Assembly: GCF_024721305.1 (NCBI RefSeq)
Contig: NZ_JAMXOD010000016.1
Span: 25,684 to 89,683, forward strand
DNA: 64,000 bases
Direction: 5' to 3'
DNA from: Aequitasia blattaphilus
GTDB lineage: Bacteria > Bacillota > Clostridia > Lachnospirales > Lachnospiraceae
The notes beneath the pieces were generated by a model that made no database searches, had not been told where the DNA came from, and saw nothing but the letters and a program-made list of their open reading frames with translations. A program made the translations under genes and the position numbers. Shown here piece by piece: positions 8,017 to 16,724 of this stretch (within the stretch, counting starts at the first letter, position 1; the number at the start of each line of letters is the position of its first letter).

Positions 8017-9734
8017 TTATGTTCTCCTACTTTCTCTAATTTATCCATCGGAATCGAAAAACAGATTCTGGAACCTTTTCCCACTTCACTACTGATGCGC
8101 AGCGTTCCTTCTTCTCCATAATACAGTTTTAATCTCCTGTATACGTTCTTAATTCCAATACATTTTTTTGATGTTTCATGCTCACATGCATAGTAAATAT
8201 TACTGATAGTTTCCTGGTTCATTCCAATTCCATCATCTACAACTCTGAAAAATAGCTGTCCTTCATGAATAAAAATCTGAACCATTAATAATCCCTTTTC
8301 TACTTTAGGCTCCAACCCGTGAATGATTGAGTTTTCTACTAACGGTTGCAAAATAAAGTTGGGAATCAGATAATCTTTAACACCCTGATCCACCTCATAC
8401 TCAACTTGAATCTTGTCTCCAAAACGATATTCCTGAATGAAAACATAATTTCTCACACTCTTTAATTCTTCACCGATCGTAATCATACTCTTTTGTTTCA
8501 AATTTGATCTTAATAAATCGCCTAACGCCATCGCAACTTCTGAAATTTCAATATGATTCTGCGTTCTTGCCATCCAACTTATCGTATCTAAGGTATTGTA
8601 AAGAAAATGTGGATTGATCTGCATCTTAAGGAATTCTATTTCCGCCTCCTTTTTTGCAAGTTCAAGCATATATGCCTTTTCAATTAACGTTTCGATATTC
8701 TGTGCCATACTATTGTAAGTATTTCCGAGTTGGCCGATTTCATCGTCCGCGATTACTTCAACTCTTGAAGAAAAGTCCCCTTTTCCTATCTGTTTCATAC
8801 TCTCTTTCAACTGCTCTAAAGGTTTAATTGATTTCTTAATTAAGCTTATTACGATTAATACTGCAATTCCCGATGCAAAAATCACAATCACACACGCAAA
8901 AATTCCTAATTTTAGCATATCCTTGTTGATTTCATTTACCGGAACAGAAACTACTAATCGCCAACCGTTTTCTAACTCCTGATCGGTATAAACATAAGAC
9001 TCTACATCATCAATAACTATCTTTTCATCTTCCGGTTTTCCGGGCAGATATTTTCCGAGGCTATCTTTATTATTACTCGATACGATCATCTGTTCTTTAT
9101 CAACAACGTAAACTCCACTTGTATATGTCCCGGAAATATTCTGTATGATCTCGCCAAAATAAGCTTCCTTTATAATAATATTGATATAGCCGATTGGTTT
9201 CTGTGATTTGAGTCCAAAAATACCCCTTGCGATACAAATATTGTGTTCACTGTCATCCGTAATCTTCCAAAGTGTACTGCCTTTAGCCTCATATATCTCA
9301 TCTTCACTAAACATTTGCTTTACTTCCCGATTTGCTGTAGTATCAATAGAAAATTCCAGTCCAGATGTTGAAAAAATGCTCATTGAAATAACATCTTTAT
9401 TAAATAATGACTGTGTTCCCATCTCATTAATCATCTGCTTTCGTATTTCGATAAGCTCATACTCAGGTACTTTCTCCTGATTCACCCGAATCAATAAATT
9501 TTGTACAACCGTATTTTTTAATAGTTCAAAGGTAATGTTATCCGCCTTTCGAATGTTCTCCTCCATATTTGTAGATGTCTGTTTTGTTAAATCCCCAATA
9601 AACTGTGCAGATTTGGATTCATAAAAGTCTGTAAAATTCCATATAGAAGCAATCAAAAATGCAGTACTTGCCAAAATAAGAACTGATGTAAATGCCAATA
9701 TCAATTTTTTTCTCAAAGTCATAGAACGTTTCAC
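8013..9734 (-). CDS. YesM-type sensor histidine kinase
   Basis: A 573-residue membrane kinase. Helix 1 spans about residues 10-32, an extracellular sensor region about 33-275, helix 2 about 276-299, a HAMP domain 300-352, then the His_kinase domain with His376 in QINPHFLYN and an ATPase domain with NSIIHGLE and VDDGIGM. It autophosphorylates and passes phosphate to the response regulator encoded just before it. Start is GTG 9734, overlapping the regulator stop as GTGA. Its place inside a galactoside import operon suggests it senses an oligosaccharide or the loaded binding protein. Confidence 0.93.
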   Translation of the reverse strand: MKRSMTLRKKLILAFTSVLILASTAFLIASIWNFTDFYESKSAQFIGDLTKQTSTNMEENIRKADNITFELLKNTVVQNLLIRVNQEKVPEYELIEIRKQMINEMGTQSLFNKDVISMSIFSTSGLEFSIDTTANREVKQMFSEDEIYEAKGSTLWKITDDSEHNICIARGIFGLKSQKPIGYINIIIKEAYFGEIIQNISGTYTSGVYVVDKEQMIVSSNNKDSLGKYLPGKPEDEKIVIDDVESYVYTDQELENGWRLVVSVPVNEINKDMLKLGIFACVIVIFASGIAVLIVISLIKKSIKPLEQLKESMKQIGKGDFSSRVEVIADDEIGQLGNTYNSMAQNIETLIEKAYMLELAKKEAEIEFLKMQINPHFLYNTLDTISWMARTQNHIEISEVAMALGDLLRSNLKQKSMITIGEELKSVRNYVFIQEYRFGDKIQVEYEVDQGVKDYLIPNFILQPLVENSIIHGLEPKVEKGLLMVQIFIHEGQLFFRVVDDGIGMNQETISNIYYACEHETSKKCIGIKNVYRRLKLYYGEEGTLRISSEVGKGSRICFSIPMDKLEKVGEHK

Positions 9735-10588
9735 ATTTCTTCCTCATCTTTTATATGGCGCTTTACGGTAATAAACTCCAACATATCTGTAATTGTATCG
9801 TATCTTTTGACATTATCTTTTTTCCGATACTCACTCGGTGTACAGTCGAAGATTTTTTTGAATGCCTGACTAAAGTATCTTTGATTACTAAAACCTGTTT
9901 TCTCACAAATATCCTGAACCTTTTCTTTTCCGTCCTCTAGCATTTTAGCCGCTCTCATCAGGCGAATCCCTGTGAGGATATCCATAAAGGAGTATCCTGT
10001 TTCTTTTTTTATGAGTCTTGACATATAGATGGCTGAAAAATGATATTTATCTGCCAGTGAATTCAAGGTAATATTATTGGGATATTCTTTTATAATTGTT
10101 GTTAAGATATCCATCATTTGAGGGCTAACATCGTAAAAGCTGTGCAGTATTTTATCTGTTGTATCGTATCCTGCGATTTTCGTTTCATACTGAATCAAAA
10201 TCTTGTTTTTTTCAACTTTATTTTTTATACTCTCAACTGCTCGCTGAGTCACACTCAAAAGTGCTTGTGGTTGAACCGGTTTAAGTAAGTACTCAAAAAC
10301 CTGATGTCTAATTGCTTCTTTTGCATACTCAAATTCTCCGAATCCAGTCAGTAAAATAATTATCGTATCCCGTCCCGACGCGCGTAAATACGCTGACAGC
10401 TCCAGACCATCAAGCCCTGGCATACGAATATCACTTACTACAATATCTATCTTTTCTCTTGCCAATATCTCTTTCGCTTCCAGACCGTTTTGTGCACTCA
10501 CTACTTCCTCAATTCCAACACTTTCCCAGTCTAAAGATAACAGCCCTTCCCGAATCACTTTTTCATCATCTACAATTAATAATTTCAC
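9731..10588 (-). CDS. YesN-type response regulator with AraC output domain
   Basis: A 285-residue regulator: receiver domain at residues 1-120 with the phospho-acceptor Asp53 in VVSDIRMPG and the lysine of LLKPVQ, then an AraC helix-turn-helix domain at about 165-270 (FSAIYMSRLIKKETGYSF, then FSNQRYFSQAFKKIF). It is shorter than typical 500-residue YesN proteins because the middle domain is almost absent. Start is GTG 10588 with AAGGAG upstream. Located between the permeases and its partner kinase, it most likely activates the promoter in front of the binding-protein gene, where the -35 box is poor. Confidence 0.93.
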   Translation of the reverse strand: MKLLIVDDEKVIREGLLSLDWESVGIEEVVSAQNGLEAKEILAREKIDIVVSDIRMPGLDGLELSAYLRASGRDTIIILLTGFGEFEYAKEAIRHQVFEYLLKPVQPQALLSVTQRAVESIKNKVEKNKILIQYETKIAGYDTTDKILHSFYDVSPQMMDILTTIIKEYPNNITLNSLADKYHFSAIYMSRLIKKETGYSFMDILTGIRLMRAAKMLEDGKEKVQDICEKTGFSNQRYFSQAFKKIFDCTPSEYRKKDNVKRYDTITDMLEFITVKRHIKDEEEM

Positions 10589-10610
10589 AAGACACTCCTT
10601 TGCAAACTAG

Positions 10611-11447
10611 CTAGCCTTTGACAGCTCCTGCAACCATTCCTTCCATAATATTCTTATGAAGGACAATATATATAATTACACTTGGTATTACTGTTAACAC
10701 AACTGCCGCAATCATGGAAACATAATCCGTGGAATACATTCCTTTAAAGGAATTTAGTCCCACTGGCAAAGTCATTTTTGTGGCATCTGTTAGGAATATC
10801 TGAGGCATAAGCAGATCATTCCAAACCCCAATAAAAACAACCACTGCAACCGTTACAACAGAAGGTTTTGAAATTGGCATAATGATTCGAAAAAAGATTC
10901 GAAAAATACTGCATCCATCCATAACTGCTGCTTCCTCAATGTCTCTGGGAATCGTTTGAAAAAATCCTGTAAGAATAAAAATTGCCATAGGAAATCCAAA
11001 CGCAATATGAGGAATAATAACGGATAAATGGGTATTTAGTATTCCGATTCTGTTAAAAATTGAAAAGAGTGGAATTATCGTTGCATAAACTGGAATCATC
11101 ATGCCTAAAAGAAATACATTTAGCATCACTTTTGAGTATTTCCATTCCATTCTTGAAATTGCATAGGATGCCATGCTGCTTAATACTACTGTTACCAATA
11201 CCGCTGATACTGCTATTATAACGGAATTAATAAAATATGTTCCAATATTTCCCTCTGTAATCGCTACAATATAATTTTTAATATCAAAGGATTTTGGGAG
11301 ACCCCATGGATTTTCAAATAGCTGGTCATTTGTTTTAAATGAATTCAATACCAGCCATATAAGGGGATAAATACAAGTAATAGCAAATATTACCAGTATA
11401 ATAAATTTTATAATGAAACCTGTTTTCTCTCTTGTTGATGTACGCAT
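10611..11447 (-). CDS. CUT1 sugar ABC importer permease, MalG/MsmG type
   Basis: A 278-residue inner permease subunit with six membrane helices. The EAA loop lies around residues 170-190 (IEEAAVMDGCSIFRIFFRII) and contacts the ATPase. It ends with the typical HKNIMEGMVAGAVKG. ATG 11447 has AGGAGGAGT directly upstream; a longer reading to 11510 overlaps the first permease and is not supported. No ATPase gene is in the operon, so it probably uses a shared MsmK-like ATPase, as many Firmicute CUT1 systems do. Confidence 0.93.
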   Translation of the reverse strand: MRTSTREKTGFIIKFIILVIFAITCIYPLIWLVLNSFKTNDQLFENPWGLPKSFDIKNYIVAITEGNIGTYFINSVIIAVSAVLVTVVLSSMASYAISRMEWKYSKVMLNVFLLGMMIPVYATIIPLFSIFNRIGILNTHLSVIIPHIAFGFPMAIFILTGFFQTIPRDIEEAAVMDGCSIFRIFFRIIMPISKPSVVTVAVVVFIGVWNDLLMPQIFLTDATKMTLPVGLNSFKGMYSTDYVSMIAAVVLTVIPSVIIYIVLHKNIMEGMVAGAVKG

Positions 11448-11457
11448 TTTACTCCTC

Positions 11458-12339
11458 CTAATACTCGATTGGTTCTGATTTAAAGATACGGTTTGACAGC
11501 CATACTGCACATACGCAAAGGAGTAAAAGAATCACGCCTATTGCAGCAGAATACCCGTATTTCAGTGTGCGAAATCCCTGATAATACATGTAGGTCGACA
11601 TAAGCTCCGTGCTGTGGTTTGGACCTCCGCCTGTCATAACTGCTACTAAATCATAATATTTTAATGAACCTGTAATAATCAAAACTGCATCGATTTTTAG
11701 GATGTGCTTAATCAGGGGAAATGTAATGGATCTAAATTGTACCCACTTGCTCGCTCCATCTATTTTAGCCGCTTCGTATAAGGAATCCGGTATATTCTTC
11801 ATTGCCGCTAGTTGTATGACCATATGATATCCTACAAACTGCCACATCACAACAATAATAATACAAAAGAGTGCAATCTCTTTATTGGATAACCACACTT
11901 GTTGTAAATCTCCTAATCCAATAACTTCCAATATGCGGTTGAGCAAACCAAACTCTGAATTGTATACAAAAGTCCAAATCATACCTACTGCTACACCACA
12001 GATTACACTAGGTAAAAAGAATACCGTCTGAAAGAAATGGCTGCCTTTGATCTTCTGAAACAGTATATTCCCCAGAAAAAGCGCAACTGGAAGATGGGCA
12101 ATTAGAGATCCAATTACCATAAATACGTTATTTTTCAACGCCTTTAAAAAAGTCCCGTCTTTAAATAAATTAACGTAATTCTGAAATCCCACAAATTTTC
12201 CCGGACTCATTAAATCCGTCTGAAACAAACTAATATAAAAGTTGTATGCAATTGGTACTAACGCAAATATAAAATAAATGATAAATGCAGGCAGTACAAA
12301 TAATGCAATGTTTTTCTTATTTCCAAATATTTTATTCAA
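11458..12339 (-). CDS. CUT1 sugar ABC importer permease, MalF/MsmF type
   Basis: A 293-residue permease with six membrane helices and the EAA loop LYEAAKIDGASKWVQFRSIT near residues 200-220. It pairs with the next gene to form the pore for the sugar delivered by the 12406-13716 lipoprotein. It starts at TTG 12339, preceded by AAAGGAG at a good distance. The gene follows the binding protein after a 66-bp gap that contains a hairpin. Confidence 0.93.
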   Translation of the reverse strand: MNKIFGNKKNIALFVLPAFIIYFIFALVPIAYNFYISLFQTDLMSPGKFVGFQNYVNLFKDGTFLKALKNNVFMVIGSLIAHLPVALFLGNILFQKIKGSHFFQTVFFLPSVICGVAVGMIWTFVYNSEFGLLNRILEVIGLGDLQQVWLSNKEIALFCIIIVVMWQFVGYHMVIQLAAMKNIPDSLYEAAKIDGASKWVQFRSITFPLIKHILKIDAVLIITGSLKYYDLVAVMTGGGPNHSTELMSTYMYYQGFRTLKYGYSAAIGVILLLLCVCAVWLSNRIFKSEPIEY

Positions 12340-12376
12340 TACTCTACTCCTTTTTAAACTTCGTTATAAAATTACT

Positions 12377-12398
12377 CCCCGGCCGATTAAAGCCGAGG
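12377..12398 (-). terminator. Intercistronic hairpin after the binding-protein gene
   Basis: CCTCGGC and GCCGGGG form a seven-pair stem (one G-T pair) with an eight-base loop, eight bases after the binding-protein stop on the minus strand. Only a weak T-rich tail follows. I read it as an attenuator or 3' stabiliser that keeps binding-protein mRNA more abundant than permease mRNA, a common arrangement in such operons. Confidence 0.6.
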
Positions 12399-12405
12399 AA
12401 TAATA

Positions 12406-13716
12406 TTATCTGTCTGCATTATTTTCTGCAAAACTTTCCAAATCATCAAACGCTGTTTGAACATCATCTCCGCCAAAGATTGCCAAGCTCTGGTTATTAA
12501 ACTCAACACCTTCACCTGCTCCGAATACTCTATCCCACCAAGGAGTCATTCCCTTGGCATTTTTTGATACTTCCATCACATCAATTACGAGTGGTTTTAA
12601 CTTACTTTCATCAAATTCCATTTTGATGGAAGGCAGTCTACCCTGATCATAAACTAATTTCTCCTGCGCAGGAACTGATGTGTAGTATTTTAAGAAGGCT
12701 ATTGCTGCTTCCTTATTTTTACATGTTTCCGCAATTGCATAGCTGCTATCAACTGAACCTACTATAATGCCATCATTTTCAGGATTCTTTGCAGGCATAT
12801 TAAATACACCAATATCACTTGAAACAGGTGTTGTCTCTTCATTGATAAATGTTGATACTTCCCATGCACCCATGTAATACATTGCCGCTTTTCCCTGTTG
12901 GAAAAGTGCTTTTGCTTCATCTTCGCTCATTCCCAGCATTCCATCTTGGAAATACCCCTTGTCTATCATATTCTGTACTTCTTTTCCTGCTTCAATATGA
13001 GCTTCATCATTCCACTTTTTACTGCCGTCTACGATACCATTATACAAATCCATTCCACCAATTCCATCGGCAAGCTGTTGCACAAATTCTGCCGGAACCC
13101 ATGCAGTAGTAGCCGCAAGTGTCATTGGTGTTACGTCGTTATTCTTCAGCGTTTCACAAACCTCTAAAAATTCTTCGTACGTTTCTGGAACTTCCACGCC
13201 ATTGTCTTCAAAAATCTGTTTATTATAATACATAGTCGCAAGTGTTGACTGTGTTGGAATAGCGTAAACCTTTCCGTCATATGTAAGAGGATCTAATGTA
13301 CCTTCAATAAAGCTGTCTTTCCATTCTGTATCTCCGTCAAGCTCACCGGTGAGCTCATAGACTTTTCCACCGTCTACAAAGGGTTTTAAGTAATCCAATT
13401 CCCATGTAAAGAAAATATCCGGCACTGAATTCGAAGCCATTAACGTTGTTAATTTTGTTTTGAATTGTTCTCTTTCATAAAATTCATACTTTACCTCGAC
13501 GCCAAACTCATTATCCTTTGAGAAATCATCCGCTATCTCCTGATAGGTTTCTCGATACGTATCTGATGCCGTACCGGGACACATAACCGTCAATACCTCT
13601 TTTCCGTCACTACCTGATTCTGCTTTTGCATCATCACCTTTTTGTCCACATCCAACTAACATGGATCCTACCATTGCACCTACTAAAAGGATACTGGCAA
13701 TTTTTCTTCTTTTCAT
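12406..13716 (-). CDS. CUT1 extracellular sugar-binding lipoprotein
   Basis: A 436-residue family 1 solute-binding protein. Residues 1-23 are a signal peptide ending in LVGC (Cys23, lipid anchor), followed by a Gly/Ser/Asp-rich linker and the two-lobe binding fold beginning VLTVMCPG. It captures an oligosaccharide outside the membrane and delivers it to the adjacent permeases. Start ATG 13716 has AGGAGGAAG. It is the first gene of the six-gene operon ending in GH42, which makes a beta-galactoside the likely ligand. Confidence 0.93.
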   Translation of the reverse strand: MKRRKIASILLVGAMVGSMLVGCGQKGDDAKAESGSDGKEVLTVMCPGTASDTYRETYQEIADDFSKDNEFGVEVKYEFYEREQFKTKLTTLMASNSVPDIFFTWELDYLKPFVDGGKVYELTGELDGDTEWKDSFIEGTLDPLTYDGKVYAIPTQSTLATMYYNKQIFEDNGVEVPETYEEFLEVCETLKNNDVTPMTLAATTAWVPAEFVQQLADGIGGMDLYNGIVDGSKKWNDEAHIEAGKEVQNMIDKGYFQDGMLGMSEDEAKALFQQGKAAMYYMGAWEVSTFINEETTPVSSDIGVFNMPAKNPENDGIIVGSVDSSYAIAETCKNKEAAIAFLKYYTSVPAQEKLVYDQGRLPSIKMEFDESKLKPLVIDVMEVSKNAKGMTPWWDRVFGAGEGVEFNNQSLAIFGGDDVQTAFDDLESFAENNADR

Positions 13717-13769
13717 TCTTACTTCCTCCTGATTTCCGATGTATCTGCTACACCGTTCTTCTATTTCTG

Positions 13770-13775
13770 ATTATA
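13770..13775 (-). promoter_or_regulatory. -10 box of the GH42 operon
   Basis: TATAAT on the minus strand, 54 bp before the binding-protein start. The hexamer at the proper -35 distance is AGATTA, far from consensus. That pattern fits a promoter needing an activator, presumably the YesN-type regulator encoded in the same operon. Confidence 0.55.
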
Positions 13776-13848
13776 GTATATCGGAAGGATAGTAATCTAC
13801 ATAGTAGGTTCCATAACCAAAAATGTTCGATTTTTTGCAAGCATAAAG

Positions 13849-13894
13849 AAAGGGCTGAAGAGAAATGACTTTCATCACTTCAGTCCAGCCCTTT
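13849..13894. terminator. Bidirectional intrinsic terminator
   Basis: AAAGGGCTG and CAGCCCTTT form a nine-pair outer stem with a 28-base inner part that contains GAAG and CTTC. T-rich runs follow on both strands, stronger on the plus strand. It ends the deacylase operon before the GH42 operon promoter. Confidence 0.75.
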
Positions 13895-13903
13895 TTTCAC
13901 TTT

Positions 13904-14377
13904 TTACTTCTCTGATACATCAATCCACTCTTTGCATCCACATACCTCATATAAATCCGATGGTCTTATTCCAATTGCACTGTTTAACGTTCCTCCCGAT
14001 GTATATACATAATCATTCATATACGGCTTTAGAGAAATATCCAGAAAAATTTTTGCTTTCTTATACGTAATTGCAATCGGAGAAACGGCTCCCGGAACAT
14101 ATCCTGTAAATTCCATTAAGTCCTCTTCATCCAAACGAAATGTATCTACTCTGAACTTTTTCTTATACTTTTCCCGGTTCAATCTGGTCTCTCCTGACAA
14201 AACAATGACTGCTATACCAATGGGCAGCTTAAAGGCAAGAGTTTTTGCGATATGACCCATGTCAATGCCCATAAGTTCTGCTGCGTGTACCGAATCAATG
14301 AAGTCACAGGGATACTCCTTTACTTCATACTGAACATTCTTATTATCCAATGCTTTTATCACCCGTTTTGCTGCCAT
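13904..14377 (-). CDS. YbaK/EbsC-type aminoacyl-tRNA deacylase
   Basis: A 157-residue cytoplasmic protein with a single YbaK/ProRS editing domain over almost its whole length, as in enzymes that hydrolyse mischarged Cys-tRNA(Pro) or Ala-tRNA(Pro). Visible family features are AKTLAFKL near residue 45, the lysine-rich KYKKKFRVDTFRLDEEDLM, and GYVPGAVSPIAI with GGTLNSAIGI near the end. It starts three bases after the EamA transporter stop and uses a ribosome site within that gene, so the two are co-transcribed. Which amino acid it removes cannot be told from sequence. Confidence 0.88.
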   Translation of the reverse strand: MAAKRVIKALDNKNVQYEVKEYPCDFIDSVHAAELMGIDMGHIAKTLAFKLPIGIAVIVLSGETRLNREKYKKKFRVDTFRLDEEDLMEFTGYVPGAVSPIAITYKKAKIFLDISLKPYMNDYVYTSGGTLNSAIGIRPSDLYEVCGCKEWIDVSEK

Positions 14378-14380
14378 ATG

Positions 14381-15313
14381 CTACACTTTCCTCCTGCTTT
14401 TTAATAAATCGTTATTAATAACGATAGAACTTAAGACACATAGGATTCCCAGTATATGAAAAAATCCAACGGATTCTCCAAAAAGTAAAAATCCAAAAAT
14501 GTTCGCCAGAACCAGCTCTATCGAAGTAATAATTGAAACTTTACTGCTTTCTTTGATTTTCCCTAATCCATTATAGTAAATCAGATAACCGATTGTCGTA
14601 GGAATTAAAGCATACAAAAAGCCGATTCCCATAATTTCTTTGTTAAAAGAGGACGCCGTCAAATTCCAGGGTTTTGTGATGAATGCTACCGTAATGGTAG
14701 CAAATAAAAAATTATAGGTAGCAACTGCAAAAGGGGACCCCTCATCTGTTGCAAGGCGTCCAAATACAGGTTGCAGACCGAAGCAGAATCCAGTACCGAT
14801 TCCCGCAAGTATTCCGGTGAAGGCAAGGTTCGTACTACTTAGGTTCCCTCCCGTTGCCGTTAGAATACATCCGAAAATATTAATAAACAGAGCAACCATC
14901 TTCCGTTTGTTTAGCTTTTCTTTAAAAAGCAAAACGGAAGCTATACAGGTGAAAACCGGAGCTGTATATAAAAGAACAGAGGCTATAGACATTCCATTCT
15001 TACTAACAGACGTACTAAAGAGAATATTATAAATCCCCTGACAGATAGTCCCTAAAAGAATACAGGAAATCAATGTTTTTCGGCTGATTTTAAATCCCTT
15101 TGGACCTTCTTTAATCAGGGTCACAATTGCAAGCAAAAGAGTCGCCAAAGAAACTCTGACGAAGCTGGTAACAGCTGCAGTAGAGCCATAGCTTTCCATA
15201 AGTTTGACAAATATTCCAAGAGTACCCCAGATGGATCCAGTGATAAATACATTTAAGTAACCAATATTTTCTTTCTTCATAGTATTAGAATACTGTAAAA
15301 TCATTGGTTTCAC
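14381..15313 (-). CDS. EamA/DMT-family transporter
   Basis: A 310-residue protein with ten predicted membrane helices in two EamA repeats, one from about residue 22 (GSIWGTLGIFVKLM) and one from about 165 (GILAGIGTGFCFGLQPVFGR). It exports or imports a small metabolite; the substrate is not predictable. The start is uncertain: GTG 15313, ATG 15304 and ATG 15280 are all in frame, and none has a strong ribosome site. It begins two bases after the MATE stop, so coupling is likely. Confidence 0.85.
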   Translation of the reverse strand: MKPMILQYSNTMKKENIGYLNVFITGSIWGTLGIFVKLMESYGSTAAVTSFVRVSLATLLLAIVTLIKEGPKGFKISRKTLISCILLGTICQGIYNILFSTSVSKNGMSIASVLLYTAPVFTCIASVLLFKEKLNKRKMVALFINIFGCILTATGGNLSSTNLAFTGILAGIGTGFCFGLQPVFGRLATDEGSPFAVATYNFLFATITVAFITKPWNLTASSFNKEIMGIGFLYALIPTTIGYLIYYNGLGKIKESSKVSIITSIELVLANIFGFLLFGESVGFFHILGILCVLSSIVINNDLLKSRRKV

Positions 15314-15315
15314 AA

Positions 15316-16650
15316 TTATTTTCTTTCATTCCAAGTCTTAAATTGTTTCTTGAAAAAGAAAACGGATATTGAAATACTAAGAATCTCCGCAATAGGAACC
15401 GCCAGCCAGATTCCGTTTACTTCCCAAACGTAAGGTAAAAACAAAATACCCAGAGCAATGAAAACGAAGGTTCTCATCAGAGATAAAAACGCTGAAACCT
15501 TTCCATTTGACAGTGCTGTAAATAGAGAAGAAGCAAATATGTTGACTCCCTTAAAAAGAAGGGAGATTCCATATAAGCGGAAGCCATGAACTGCAAGCAT
15601 GTAAACATCCGATCCCTCCGGAACAAATACACGAACCATTTGCCCTGTAAAAATCATTACAACAAAAAAACCAATTATAGAACTTGCAATCAGAAAAGCC
15701 ATACTAATACGAAATAACCGCTTTAGCATTGGCACATTATTTTCCCCGTAATTAAAACTGATAATTGGCGCAATCCCCGAAGAATATCCCAGATAAATAG
15801 CTGTAAGTATGAATTCCTCATAAAGAACGACCGTAATCGCTGCGATTCCGTCTTCTCCCAGATAACGGGCCATCATAATATTAAAAAGTAATGTGATAAT
15901 AGCCCCTGCAAGATTTGTCACCATTTCAGAAGATCCGTTTGTAAAGGTTTCAAATAAAACTCTCTTGTTGCGTACCGGTTTTACAAAGTGGAGAACCTTT
16001 TTTTGAGAAACAGAAAACCAAATCAGACCTGTGATTGCCGGTATCGTATACCCGATTCCCGTTGCCCATGCTACTCCTGCGACTCCCATATGAAACTTTG
16101 CAATAAACAAATAATCCAATACAATATTAGCCAATCCTCCAAGGATTGTTACTGCAAGTCCCAAATCTGGCTTACCTGCTGCCACAAAGAAACTTTGAAA
16201 TACCATCTGAAGAACTGCAAAGACTGTAAAACCCAGAAGTACTGTGATGTATTCCACACAGAGCTGATACGTGGCATCATTTGCCCCAAGGAAGAGTAAA
16301 ATTGGTTTCAAAAACAAAAGCCCGGCTACTGTAATCATAATACCAATCAGTACACCAACCATTACAATTCTTGTAAAATCCTGACACGCTTCTTTATGCT
16401 TTTTCTCACCCATTTTTCGTGCCACAACAGCACTGCCGCCAGTCCCTAACATGACCCCTACTGCAATTACGATGCTTACAATAGGAAATACAATATTAAC
16501 TGCTGCAAGTGCTGTTGTTCCAATCAACCATGTCACAAACATTCCATCTACAATCATATAGAGAGATGTAAACACCATCATTATAATCGTTGGCAGTGAA
16601 AATTTGAGCAATGATAGAAAGCCATAATTTCTCCCTAATCTATTTTCCAT
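15316..16650 (-). CDS. MATE-family multidrug efflux transporter
   Basis: A 444-residue antiporter of the MATE (NorM/DinF) family with twelve membrane helices, usually using Na+ or H+ to expel cationic drugs or metabolites. Typical features are FSLPTIIMMVFTSLYMIVDG at the start, GTGGSAVVARKMGEKK near residue 65 and a repeat organisation around residue 230. The start ATG 16650 has AAGGAGTG. It heads a three-gene operon with EamA and the deacylase, driven by a clear sigma-A promoter at 16688-16717. Confidence 0.93.
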   Translation of the reverse strand: MENRLGRNYGFLSLLKFSLPTIIMMVFTSLYMIVDGMFVTWLIGTTALAAVNIVFPIVSIVIAVGVMLGTGGSAVVARKMGEKKHKEACQDFTRIVMVGVLIGIMITVAGLLFLKPILLFLGANDATYQLCVEYITVLLGFTVFAVLQMVFQSFFVAAGKPDLGLAVTILGGLANIVLDYLFIAKFHMGVAGVAWATGIGYTIPAITGLIWFSVSQKKVLHFVKPVRNKRVLFETFTNGSSEMVTNLAGAIITLLFNIMMARYLGEDGIAAITVVLYEEFILTAIYLGYSSGIAPIISFNYGENNVPMLKRLFRISMAFLIASSIIGFFVVMIFTGQMVRVFVPEGSDVYMLAVHGFRLYGISLLFKGVNIFASSLFTALSNGKVSAFLSLMRTFVFIALGILFLPYVWEVNGIWLAVPIAEILSISISVFFFKKQFKTWNERK

Positions 16651-16687
16651 TTCAAGACACTCCTTTAATTCTTATACTCAACGAAAC

Positions 16688-16717
16688 ATAATATCCTATA
16701 TTGCTTCAATGAGTCAA
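16688..16717 (-). promoter_or_regulatory. Sigma-A promoter of the MATE operon
   Basis: TTGACT (16717-16712 on the minus strand), 18 bases, then TATTAT (16693-16688), 38 bp before the MATE start. It lies between the end of the FtsX-like remnant and the MATE gene. Confidence 0.65.
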
Positions 16718-16724
16718 GGAATTT